Of a DNA stretch of 11,781 nucleotides, positions 1-5,805 are shown one piece after another. Numbering within the stretch: the stretch's first letter is position 1; every line of letters starts with the position of its first letter. A program made the position numbers and the translations under genes. The stretch spans positions 1-11,781 of the forward strand of contig JAVEDA010000173.1 of assembly GCA_030841195.1 (NCBI GenBank). Direction: 5' to 3'. The notes beneath the pieces were generated by a model, which did not search any database, was not told where the DNA came from, and worked only from the letters and a program-made list of their open reading frames with translations. The stretch comes from Actinomycetota bacterium. GTDB lineage: Bacteria; Actinomycetota; Actinomycetes; JACCUZ01.

Positions 1-274
1 CATCACCGGGCTGTCCAAGCTGGCTCGTCTGGTCGACGTGTACGCGCGCCGGCCGCAGGTGCAGGAGCGCCTCACCACCCAGGTAGCCGACTCGCTGGTT
101 CGCATCCTCGAGCCGCTCGGCGCGATAGTCGTCGTCGAGTGCGAGCACCTGTGCATGTCGATGCGTGGCATCCGCAAGCCGGGCGCGCTGACCATCACCT
201 CGGCGGTGCGCGGCCAGCTGCGCGACCCCACGACCCGGGCCGAGGCCATGAGCCTCATCGTCGCGCGCAGGTGA
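1..274 (+). CDS. folE: GTP cyclohydrolase I, C-terminal part (5' truncated by window)
   Basis: First enzyme of the pterin branch of folate synthesis: it converts GTP to 7,8-dihydroneopterin triphosphate in the cytosol. The reading frame is open from base 2 to a TGA at 272-274 and encodes about the last 90 residues. Family hallmarks visible are the helix with GLSKLARLVD, the stretch RRPQVQERLT, and the segment CEHLCMSMRGIRKPG, which carries the cysteine equivalent to the third zinc ligand of FolE (Cys181 in E. coli). The C-terminal end TRAEAMSLI resembles the usual FolE ending. The N-terminal part and the other zinc ligands lie outside the window. Its stop overlaps the GTG start of folP by four bases, so it leads or continues the folate operon. 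Confidence 0.96.
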   Translation, partial: ITGLSKLARLVDVYARRPQVQERLTTQVADSLVRILEPLGAIVVVECEHLCMSMRGIRKPGALTITSAVRGQLRDPTTRAEAMSLIVARR

Positions 275-1179
275 GCCCCGACCTGGCACTGCACGGCGCC
301 GCGCTGCCCGGCCCGACGGGGCTGCCGGCATCATTGAGCGGCCTGACCCGCACCCTCGTCATGGGTGTCGTGAACGTGACCCCCGACTCGTTCTCCGACG
401 GCGGCGACTTCCTCGACGCCGACGCGGCGATCGCGCACGGCCTGGCCCTGGTGGCCGACGGCGCCGACCTGGTCGACATCGGTGGCGAGTCGACCCGCCC
501 CGGCGCGGCCCGGGTCGACGCGGCCGAGGAGCTGCGCCGGGTGCTGCCGGTGGTGCGTGCCCTGGCCGCCGAGGGCGTGGTGGTGAGCATCGACACGATG
601 CGTGCGTCGGTAGCCGCAGAGACGCTCGGGGCCGGCGCCGCACTGGTCAACGACGTCAGCGGCGGGCAGGCGGACGACGCCATGGCGCGCGTCGTGGCCG
701 ACGCCGGCACGCCGTACGTCGTCATGCACTGGCGTGGCCACAGCGCCGACATGGCCAGCCGGGCCGTCTACGCCGACGTGGTGACCGAAGTGGTCGACGA
801 GCTGCGTGGGCGGCTGGACGCGCTGTCGGCCGCTGGCGTCGACCTCGACCGGGTGGTGGTCGACCCGGGCCTGGGGTTCGCCAAGGACGCCGGGCACAAC
901 TGGTCGCTGCTGGCCCACCTGGACCGGCTGCACGTGCTCGGCCGGCCGCTGCTCGTGGGCGCCTCGCGCAAGGGTTTCCTCGGCCAGCTGCTGGCCGGCG
1001 GCGACGGGGTGCCTCGGCCGGCGGCGGCGCGTGAGGACGCGACCACCGCGGTCTCGGTGCTGGCTGCAGCCGCGGGCGTCTGGGCGGTCCGGGTGCACGA
1101 AGCGCGGGCGACCCGGGACGCCGTGGCGGTCGTCGCGGCAGCCCGGGCGGCAACGAGCGACCAGTGGGCGGCGCTGTGA
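271..1179 (+). CDS. folP: Dihydropteroate synthase
   Basis: Joins 4-aminobenzoate to 6-hydroxymethyl-dihydropterin diphosphate to make dihydropteroate; it is the sulfonamide target. The 302-residue TIM-barrel protein shows both family signatures: VVNVTPDSFSDGG at about residues 33-45 and DIGGESTRPG at 69-78. Further motifs are SIDTMRA, VNDVSGG, VVDPGLGFAK and GASRKGFLG (pterin and sulfa site), and it ends near VRVHEARATRDAV. I chose the GTG at 271 because it overlaps the folE stop as GTGA and gives a normal length. An open frame extends further upstream (GTG 139) but would lie inside folE. No Shine-Dalgarno sequence is evident, so translation is probably coupled to folE. Nothing in the active-site loops looks degenerate. 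Confidence 0.97.
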   Translation: MSPDLALHGAALPGPTGLPASLSGLTRTLVMGVVNVTPDSFSDGGDFLDADAAIAHGLALVADGADLVDIGGESTRPGAARVDAAEELRRVLPVVRALAAEGVVVSIDTMRASVAAETLGAGAALVNDVSGGQADDAMARVVADAGTPYVVMHWRGHSADMASRAVYADVVTEVVDELRGRLDALSAAGVDLDRVVVDPGLGFAKDAGHNWSLLAHLDRLHVLGRPLLVGASRKGFLGQLLAGGDGVPRPAAAREDATTAVSVLAAAAGVWAVRVHEARATRDAVAVVAAARAATSDQWAAL

Positions 1180-1649
1180 CGCCGCACCCGGAGACGCAGG
1201 CCGTGCTGCGGGCCAACCAGGCGCTCTACGACGCGTTCGAGTCCGGCGACATCGACCTGATGAGCGCGCTCTGGCTGGACGGGCCGGAGGCCGGCTCGGT
1301 GGCCTGCATCCACCCCGGCTGGTCGCCGTTGCACGGTCGCGACGTGGTGCTGCGCTCGTGGTCGATGATCATGGCCAACACGACGTACATCCAGTTCGTC
1401 CTCACCGATCTCGAGGCGCGGGTCACCGACGACGTCGCGGTCGTCACCTGTGGCGAGAACATGCTCACCGACCTGCCGGTCGACCCGGACGCGGTGCCCG
1501 GTGAGGCGATTGCCGGGCTGGCCGGCGGTCGTGCGGTCGCGACCAACGTCTTCCGCCGGACGGCCGACGGCTGGCGGCTCTGGCTGCACCACGCCTCGCC
1601 GGTTCTCACCCGGGACCAGCCGGAGGGCATGGGGGAGGGCAACGCGTGA
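1176..1649 (+). CDS. NTF2/SnoaL-like small protein within the folate operon
   Basis: A 157-residue protein with the fold signature of the nuclear transport factor 2 / SnoaL-like (DUF4440-type) superfamily. It has an N-terminal helix pair (VLRANQALYDAFESGDID), then MSALWLDG, the conserved HPGW, a GRDVVLRSW helix, and a C-terminal strand pair with ATNVFRRTADGWRLWLHHAS. Its function is unknown. The superfamily includes isomerases, dehydratases and binding proteins. The GTG at 1176 overlaps the folP stop as GTGA. An in-frame GTG at 1164 is possible, but the overlap pattern shared by all its neighbours favours 1176. From memory, a protein of this type between folP and folB recurs in Actinobacteria, which suggests a pterin-related role; that is inference, not shown by the sequence. 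Confidence 0.88.
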   Translation: MTPHPETQAVLRANQALYDAFESGDIDLMSALWLDGPEAGSVACIHPGWSPLHGRDVVLRSWSMIMANTTYIQFVLTDLEARVTDDVAVVTCGENMLTDLPVDPDAVPGEAIAGLAGGRAVATNVFRRTADGWRLWLHHASPVLTRDQPEGMGEGNA

Positions 1650-2011
1650 CGCGTGACCGCATCGCCGTCCGCGGCATCCGCGCGTTCGGGCACCACGGTG
1701 TGTACGCCGAGGAGCGCGCGACAGGCCAGCCGTTCGTGGTCGACGTCGTGCTGCACCTCGACCTGCGGCCGGCGGCTGCCAGCGACGACGTGGCCGACAC
1801 CGTGCACTACGGCGAGCTGGCCCAGCAGCTCGTGGTCGCGGTGGAGGGGGAGCCGGTGGACCTGCTGGAGACGCTGGCCCAGCGGCTCGCGGACCTCGCC
1901 CTGTCCTATCCACGGGTCGACGAGGTCGAGGTGACCGTGCACAAGCCGGAGGCACCCGTGGGCGTCCCGTTCGAGGACGTCGCCGTCACCATCCGACGGA
2001 GCCGATCGTGA
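1646..2011 (+). CDS. folB: Dihydroneopterin aldolase
   Basis: Cleaves 7,8-dihydroneopterin to 6-hydroxymethyl-7,8-dihydropterin and glycolaldehyde. The 121-residue length is typical of the family. Motifs are IRAFGHHGVYAEER with Glu22, DTVHYGEL with Tyr55, LLETLAQRLAD with Glu75, and VTVHKPEAPV with Lys100. These match the Glu, Tyr, Glu and Lys positions of known FolB active sites. The C-terminus VAVTIRRSRS resembles mycobacterial FolB. The GTG start at 1646 overlaps the preceding stop as GTGA, and its own stop overlaps folK the same way, so it sits in the middle of a translationally coupled chain. Confidence 0.96.
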   Translation: MTRDRIAVRGIRAFGHHGVYAEERATGQPFVVDVVLHLDLRPAAASDDVADTVHYGELAQQLVVAVEGEPVDLLETLAQRLADLALSYPRVDEVEVTVHKPEAPVGVPFEDVAVTIRRSRS

Positions 2012-2526
2012 CCGAGCAGCCGGTACGCCGGGTGGTGCTGTCGCTCGGCAGCAACCTGGGCGACCGCCTCGAGCTGCTCCAGGGAGCTGTCGACGCGCTG
2101 ACCGACACCCCCGACCTGCAGGTGATCGCGGTCTCCCCGGTCTACGAGACCGACCCGGTCGGCGGCCCGGACCAGCCCGACTACCTCAACGCGGTCCTCG
2201 TCGCCGAGGGGCCGCACTCGCCGCGGACCCTGCTCGAGCGGGCCCTCGCGATCGAGAACGCCTTCGACCGGGTGCGGGACGTGCGCTGGGGACCGCGGAC
2301 CCTCGATGTCGACCTGGTCGCGGTCGGTGACCTGGTCGTCGACGAGCCCGACCTGCAGGTGCCGCACCCCCGGGCCGGCGAGCGTGCCTTCGTGCTGGTG
2401 CCCTGGCTCGACGTGGACGCCGCCGCCGAGCTTCCCGGCGCCGGCCGGGTCGCCGACCTGGTCGCGGGTCTCGACGTCTCCGGCGTCCGCCGGCGGGACG
2501 ACCTCGACCTGGTGGTGCCCTCGTGA
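2008..2526 (+). CDS. folK: 6-hydroxymethyl-7,8-dihydropterin pyrophosphokinase (HPPK)
   Basis: Transfers pyrophosphate from ATP to 6-hydroxymethyl-dihydropterin, giving the FolP substrate. The 172-residue protein begins with the typical strand and loop VVLSLGSNLGDR. It continues with SPVYETDPVGGPDQPDYLNAV and carries the HPPK signature WGPRTLDVDLVAVGD, whose two Asp residues bind magnesium. It ends with VPHPRAGERAFVLVPWLDV. All motif positions expected for an active kinase are present. The start is GTG 2008, overlapping the folB stop as GTGA. It is a single-domain protein, not fused to FolB as in some bacteria. The next gene follows after 16 bp. Confidence 0.96.
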   Translation: MTEQPVRRVVLSLGSNLGDRLELLQGAVDALTDTPDLQVIAVSPVYETDPVGGPDQPDYLNAVLVAEGPHSPRTLLERALAIENAFDRVRDVRWGPRTLDVDLVAVGDLVVDEPDLQVPHPRAGERAFVLVPWLDVDAAAELPGAGRVADLVAGLDVSGVRRRDDLDLVVPS

Positions 2527-2542
2527 TGGCTGGGGGCCGCGG

Positions 2543-3013
2543 ATGAGACCGACCCGGGTCCGCGAGCTTGTGGCCCTGCTGCTCGGCGTGGCCGCGGTGA
2601 CATGGGGCGTGCTGCAGATCATGCTGGACCGCGGCGCGGTGCTGCCGCCGCTGACCTGGACCGCACCCAGCTGCATCGCGCTGCTCGCGATCGTGGTGCT
2701 CGCCACGGCGCTGGGGCTGCGGGCCCGGCTGGACGACCCGGCCAAGCGTCCGCACCCGCTGTCGATGGCTCGGATGGCCGTGCTGGGCAAGGCCAGTGCG
2801 CACGTGGGACCGATCGTCGGCGGGCTGTACGCCGGCTACCTGCTGGTGCTGCTCCCCGGCCTCGAGATCGCGTCCCGCCGGGACCGGTCGGTGCTCTGTC
2901 TGGTGGCTCTGGTGGCCTCGATCGGCCTCTCGGTGGCCGGGCTTGTGCTGGAGCGGGCCTGCCGGGTTCCGCCGTCCGGCACCGACGAGCAGATCCCCGC
3001 GGCCCGCGCCTGA
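2543..3013 (+). CDS. DUF3180 family membrane protein
   Basis: A 156-residue integral membrane protein of unknown function. It resembles the DUF3180 family, which is commonly found right after folK in Actinobacteria (recalled). About four hydrophobic segments are visible: LVALLLGVAAVTWGVLQI (about 9-26), CIALLAIVVLATALGL (about 44-59), VGPIVGGLYAGYLLVLLPG (about 88-106) and LCLVALVASIGLSVAGLVL (about 118-136). The positively charged loop RARLDDPAKRPHP separates segments 2 and 3. The ATG at 2543 is preceded by a G-rich stretch (GGGGGCCGCGG) that can act as a ribosome binding site. The longer open frame upstream lies inside folK. It is the last gene of the folate operon and converges with the ABC ATPase gene, only 20 bp separating the two stops. 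Confidence 0.85.
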   Translation: MRPTRVRELVALLLGVAAVTWGVLQIMLDRGAVLPPLTWTAPSCIALLAIVVLATALGLRARLDDPAKRPHPLSMARMAVLGKASAHVGPIVGGLYAGYLLVLLPGLEIASRRDRSVLCLVALVASIGLSVAGLVLERACRVPPSGTDEQIPAARA

Positions 3014-3033
3014 CCCGGCGTACGGTCCGATCG

Positions 3034-4209
3034 TCAGGCGGTGGCGACCGTCTCCACCTCGACCGCGCCGGGGTCGCGGCCGGTGAGGTCGGACTCGACC
3101 GACCGACGCAACGCCTCGTGCAGGGTCGCCGGGGTGAGCACGCCGACGTAGCGGTCCCCGTCGAGCACTGCCACCCAGCCGGCGTCGTGCTGCAGCATCT
3201 CGGCGAATGCCACCTTCAGGCTGGACCCGACCGGCACCCACGCGTCCATCCGACGGGCCCGGTCGGCGACGGTCCCGTCACCGGTCTCGTGGGCGGAGAT
3301 CCAGCCGTGCAGGTTGTCCTCGTCGTCGAGCACCACGCCCCACCGTGCGTCGGCCGCACGCAACGACGCCGTGGCGTCGGCCACCCGGTCGGTCAGGTGC
3401 ACGACCGGCGGGTGCTCGAGGTCGGACTGCTCGATGACCGTCACCGAGAGGCGTTTGAGGCCGCGGTCGGCGCCGACAAAGCTGGCGACGAACTCGGTGG
3501 TGGGGGAGCCGAGCAGCCGGGTCGGCGCGTCGTACTGCTCGAGGTGGCCGCCCTGCGAGAACACCGCGATCCGGTCGCCCATCCGCACGGCCTCGTCCAG
3601 GTCGTGGGTCACGAACAGCACCGTCTTGCGCACCTCGCGCTGAAGCCGGATGAACTCGCCCTGCAGCCGTTCACGCACGATCGGGTCGACCGCGCCGAAC
3701 GGCTCGTCCATCAGGAGCACCGGCGGGTCCGCCGCGAGGGCGCGGGCCACCCCGACCCGCTGGCGCTGCCCGCCGGAGAGCTGGTGGGGGTAGCGCTTCG
3801 CGTAGGTCTTGGGGTCCAGGCCGACGAGCTCGAGCAGCTCGTGCACCCGCGCGTCGACCTTCTTCCGGTCCCACCCGAGCAGCTTGGGCACCGTCGCCAC
3901 GTTCGCGGCGATCGTCTGGTGCGGGAACAGCCCGGTCTGCTGGATCACGTAGCCCATCCGACGGCGCAGCTTGACCGGGTCGACGTGCGTCACGTCTTCG
4001 CCCTCGAGCAGGATCCGGCCGCCGGTCGGCTCGATCAGCCGGTTGACCATCTTCAGCGTGGTGGACTTCCCGCAGCCCGACGGGCCGACGAGCACGACGG
4101 TCTCACCCTCGGGCACGTCGAGGTCGAGGTCGTGCACGGCCACCGTTCCGTCGTCGTACTTCTTGCTCACGCCGTCGAGTCGGATCATCGGTTCCGGGGT
4201 AGCGTCCAC
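3034..4209 (-). CDS. OpuC/ProV-type osmolyte ABC transporter ATPase with CBS domains
   Basis: Energises uptake of a quaternary amine or related compatible solute (glycine betaine, carnitine, choline or proline betaine; the exact substrate cannot be read). The 391-residue protein has Walker A GPSGCGKST (42-50), a Q-loop glutamine near 90, signature LSGGQRQR (144-151), Walker B VLLMDE (164-169), a D-loop and the H-loop His202. After about residue 255 come two CBS domains (one around VVHLTDRV and GWISAHE, one around WVPVGSSL and YVGVLTP). In OpuA/OpuC relatives these sense ionic strength or c-di-AMP. The GTG at 4209 is chosen because a GGAGG lies 7 nt upstream of it; the ATG eight codons later has no such signal. 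It is divergent from its permease genes, unlike the usual single opu operon. Confidence 0.93.
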   Translation of the reverse strand: MDATPEPMIRLDGVSKKYDDGTVAVHDLDLDVPEGETVVLVGPSGCGKSTTLKMVNRLIEPTGGRILLEGEDVTHVDPVKLRRRMGYVIQQTGLFPHQTIAANVATVPKLLGWDRKKVDARVHELLELVGLDPKTYAKRYPHQLSGGQRQRVGVARALAADPPVLLMDEPFGAVDPIVRERLQGEFIRLQREVRKTVLFVTHDLDEAVRMGDRIAVFSQGGHLEQYDAPTRLLGSPTTEFVASFVGADRGLKRLSVTVIEQSDLEHPPVVHLTDRVADATASLRAADARWGVVLDDEDNLHGWISAHETGDGTVADRARRMDAWVPVGSSLKVAFAEMLQHDAGWVAVLDGDRYVGVLTPATLHEALRRSVESDLTGRDPGAVEVETVATA

Positions 4210-4228
4210 GCGTAGCCCTCCGTAGGGT
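4200..4228 (+). promoter_or_regulatory. Candidate promoter for the permease-binding protein transcript
   Basis: Two actinobacterial-type -10 hexamers are present on the plus strand: TAGCGT (4200-4205) and TAGGGT (4223-4228). From the second, a start site 7-10 nt downstream would fall on or next to the GTG at 4238, giving a leaderless mRNA. The first would give a leader of about 25 nt. No convincing -35 hexamer is seen, and the region overlaps the start of the divergent ATPase gene. Confidence 0.35.
4217..4221 (-). promoter_or_regulatory. Shine-Dalgarno sequence deciding the ATPase start
   Basis: On the minus strand this is GGAGG, seven bases before the GTG at 4209. It is one of the few strong ribosome binding sites in the window and fixes the start of the ATPase gene. 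Transcription must therefore begin upstream of it, within or very near the permease start on the other strand. Confidence 0.75.
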
Positions 4229-4243
4229 GCACCTATTGTGCAC
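4227..4243. repeat. GTGCAC-CTATT-GTGCAC palindrome pair in the divergent promoter region
   Basis: Two copies of the self-complementary hexamer GTGCAC (4227-4232 and 4238-4243) are separated by CTATT, so the element reads as both a direct and an inverted repeat with a centre-to-centre distance of 11 bp, about one helical turn. It lies between the ATPase start (4209, minus) and overlaps the proposed permease start (4238, plus). This is the place expected for an operator controlling both transcripts. The repeat is directly visible; binding by a regulator is inference. Confidence 0.45.
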
Positions 4244-4924
4244 TCATCTGGTCGAGTATTGGCAGCGGACGAGCCCGCGAACCCGTGGTTCAGCTGGCAG
4301 TACGTGCAGGACAACTCGGGGGACCTGCAGCACTACCTGCAGCAGCACCTGATCCTGACCGTCGAGTCGGTGGCCATTGCCATGCTCCTCGCTTTCCCGC
4401 TGGCCTTGCTGGCGTTCCGGTTCCGGTGGCTGACCACGCCGCTGCTCGGGATCACCGGGGTCCTCTACACCATCCCGTCGCTGGCCCTGTTCGGGTTCAT
4501 CTACCCGTTCACCGGCCTCACCGAGCGAACCGTCGTGGTCGGGCTGGTCATGTACGCGCTGCTGGTGCTCGTGCGCAACACGTTGGCCGGCCTGGACGGC
4601 GTGCCGGACGACGTGCGCGAGGCGGCCCGCGGGATGGGGTACGGCCGGGGTCGGATGCTCTGGAAGGTCGAGCTCCCGGTGGCGCTGCCCACCATCATGG
4701 CCGGCGTCCGGGTGGCGACCGTGTCGACCGTCGCCCTGGTCACCGTCGGGGTCATCGTCGGGAACGGCGGCCTGGGGCAGCTCATCTTCCGCGGGTTCAA
4801 CAGCGACTACCACGCCGAGATCCTCACGGCCTCGCTGCTGACGGTCGGGCTGGGGCTCGCGCTCGACGTCCTGCTCGCCCTGGCCACCCGGGCGCTGATG
4901 CCGTGGAGCAGGAGCCGGTCGTGA
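4238..4924 (+). CDS. OpuC/ProW-type ABC transporter permease (first)
   Basis: Membrane-spanning subunit of the osmolyte importer, 228 residues. It begins with a short tail (WFSWQYVQDNSGDL), followed by hydrophobic segments LILTVESVAIAMLLAFPLAL (about 38-57), LLGITGVLYTIPSLALFGF (69-87), VVVGLVMYALLVLV (99-112), a segment around VSTVALVTVGVIVG, and a C-terminal TASLLTVGLGLALDVLLAL. The binding-protein-dependent permease (EAA) loop, EAARGMGYG...KVELP at 128-147, docks on the ATPase. The start at GTG 4238 is uncertain: no Shine-Dalgarno precedes it, TTG 4259 and GTG 4304 are alternatives, but a TAGGGT -10 box at the right distance supports a leaderless start. Its stop overlaps the second permease as GTGA. 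Confidence 0.92.
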   Translation: MHSSGRVLAADEPANPWFSWQYVQDNSGDLQHYLQQHLILTVESVAIAMLLAFPLALLAFRFRWLTTPLLGITGVLYTIPSLALFGFIYPFTGLTERTVVVGLVMYALLVLVRNTLAGLDGVPDDVREAARGMGYGRGRMLWKVELPVALPTIMAGVRVATVSTVALVTVGVIVGNGGLGQLIFRGFNSDYHAEILTASLLTVGLGLALDVLLALATRALMPWSRSRS

Positions 4925-5682
4925 GCAGCCTCAACGACGCCTTTGTGTGGCTCAACGACCCGTTGAACTGGCAGGGACCGCAGGGGGTGCCGCACCTGAC
5001 CTGGGAGCACCTCTACATCTCCGGGTTCGCCGTCGGGATCGCGGCAGTGATAGCCATGCCTCTCGCGCTGGCGCTCGGACACACCGGGCGTGGCGGCGGC
5101 TTCACCGTGGTGGTCACCAACGTGTCGCGGGCCATCCCCACCCTCGCCCTGCTCACGGTCTTCTCGGCCACCGCGATCGGGTTCGGCAACCGGGCCACGA
5201 TCATCGCGTTGGCCGTGTTCGCGATCCCGCCGCTGCTGACCAACACCTATGTCGGAGTCCGCGCGGTCGACCCGGACGTCGTCGAGGCGGCTCGCGGGAT
5301 GGGACTGTCCGGCTGGGCAGTGCTGACGCGGGTCGAGCTGCCACTCGCCGTACCGCTCATAGCGGCCGGCGTCCGGACGGCGGCCGTGCAGGTCGTCGCG
5401 ACGGCCACCTTGGCTGCGCTGGTGGGCGGCGGCGGGCTCGGTGTGATCATCAACACCGGCTTCGGCCAGCAGGACCCCGGCCAGATCATCGCCGGCGGCA
5501 TCCTGGTCGCGGCGCTGGCCCTGGCCACCGAGATCGTGCTGGCGCTGGTGCAGCGCCAGGTCACGCCGGGCCGGTCGCGGGGTCGCCGGGCGGTGGGTGG
5601 CCTGGATGCGGCGCCGCTGGCAGGACCTGGTGCAGGTGGGGCGGAACCGGACAACGACCGGGGGTCTGTCGCCGTTTCGTGA
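4921..5682 (+). CDS. OpuC/ProW-type ABC transporter permease (second)
   Basis: Second membrane subunit, 253 residues, paired with the preceding permease to form a heterodimeric channel. It has the N-terminal tail DAFVWLNDPLNWQG, then HLYISGFAVGIAAVIAMPLA (about 30-49), the conserved SRAIPTLALLTVFS (69-82), IIALAVFAIPPLLTNTY (94-110), an EAA loop EAARGMGLSG...RVELP (about 122-141), and a C-terminal hydrophobic segment IIAGGILVAALALATEIVLAL. The GTG at 4921 overlaps the previous stop as GTGA and has GGAG about 8-14 nt before it. After the last membrane segment there is a tail of about 35 residues rich in Gly, Ala, Pro and Arg that is not part of the usual permease core. The binding-protein gene follows after a 123-nt leader. 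Confidence 0.93.
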   Translation: MSSLNDAFVWLNDPLNWQGPQGVPHLTWEHLYISGFAVGIAAVIAMPLALALGHTGRGGGFTVVVTNVSRAIPTLALLTVFSATAIGFGNRATIIALAVFAIPPLLTNTYVGVRAVDPDVVEAARGMGLSGWAVLTRVELPLAVPLIAAGVRTAAVQVVATATLAALVGGGGLGVIINTGFGQQDPGQIIAGGILVAALALATEIVLALVQRQVTPGRSRGRRAVGGLDAAPLAGPGAGGAEPDNDRGSVAVS

Positions 5683-5704
5683 CCCCACACGGTTGCGGTT
5701 GTCA

Positions 5705-5785
5705 TACCCCCGTGCTGGGGTAGTGGCGAACGCGCGGGTCCGAACGTGGCCCGCCAGACACGCGCACCGGTGAAGCGCCGGTGCG
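5705..5785 (+). promoter_or_regulatory. Structured leader with three hairpins before the binding-protein gene
   Basis: The 123-nt gap between the second permease and the binding protein contains three inverted repeats. The first is TACCCC (5705-5710) with GGGGTA (5717-5722), 6-nt loop. The second is GCGGGTC (5734-5740) with GGCCCGC (5748-5754), one G-U pair and a 7-nt loop. The third is CGCACCGG (5763-5770) with CCGGTGCG (5778-5785), 7-nt loop, ending about 8 nt before the ribosome binding site. It matches no riboswitch class I can identify with confidence. It may stabilise or separately express the binding-protein mRNA, which importers need in excess over permeases. Confidence 0.4.
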
Positions 5786-5805
5786 GGACACAGAAGGCGG
5801 GCCTC

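Noticed and set aside
2602..4215. Long plus-strand open frame (over 500 codons) across the DUF3180 gene and antisense to the ABC ATPase
   Set aside because: It reads through a clearly real membrane protein and a clearly real ATPase in the wrong frame or strand. Its translation is low-complexity Arg/Gly/His-rich, a common shadow effect in high-GC DNA.
5763..5800. Resemblance of the third leader hairpin (GCCGGTGCGGGAC) to part of a cobalamin riboswitch
   Set aside because: The conserved B12-box elements and the rest of the aptamer are missing, and an osmolyte-binding protein is not a usual target. I treat it as an unclassified hairpin.
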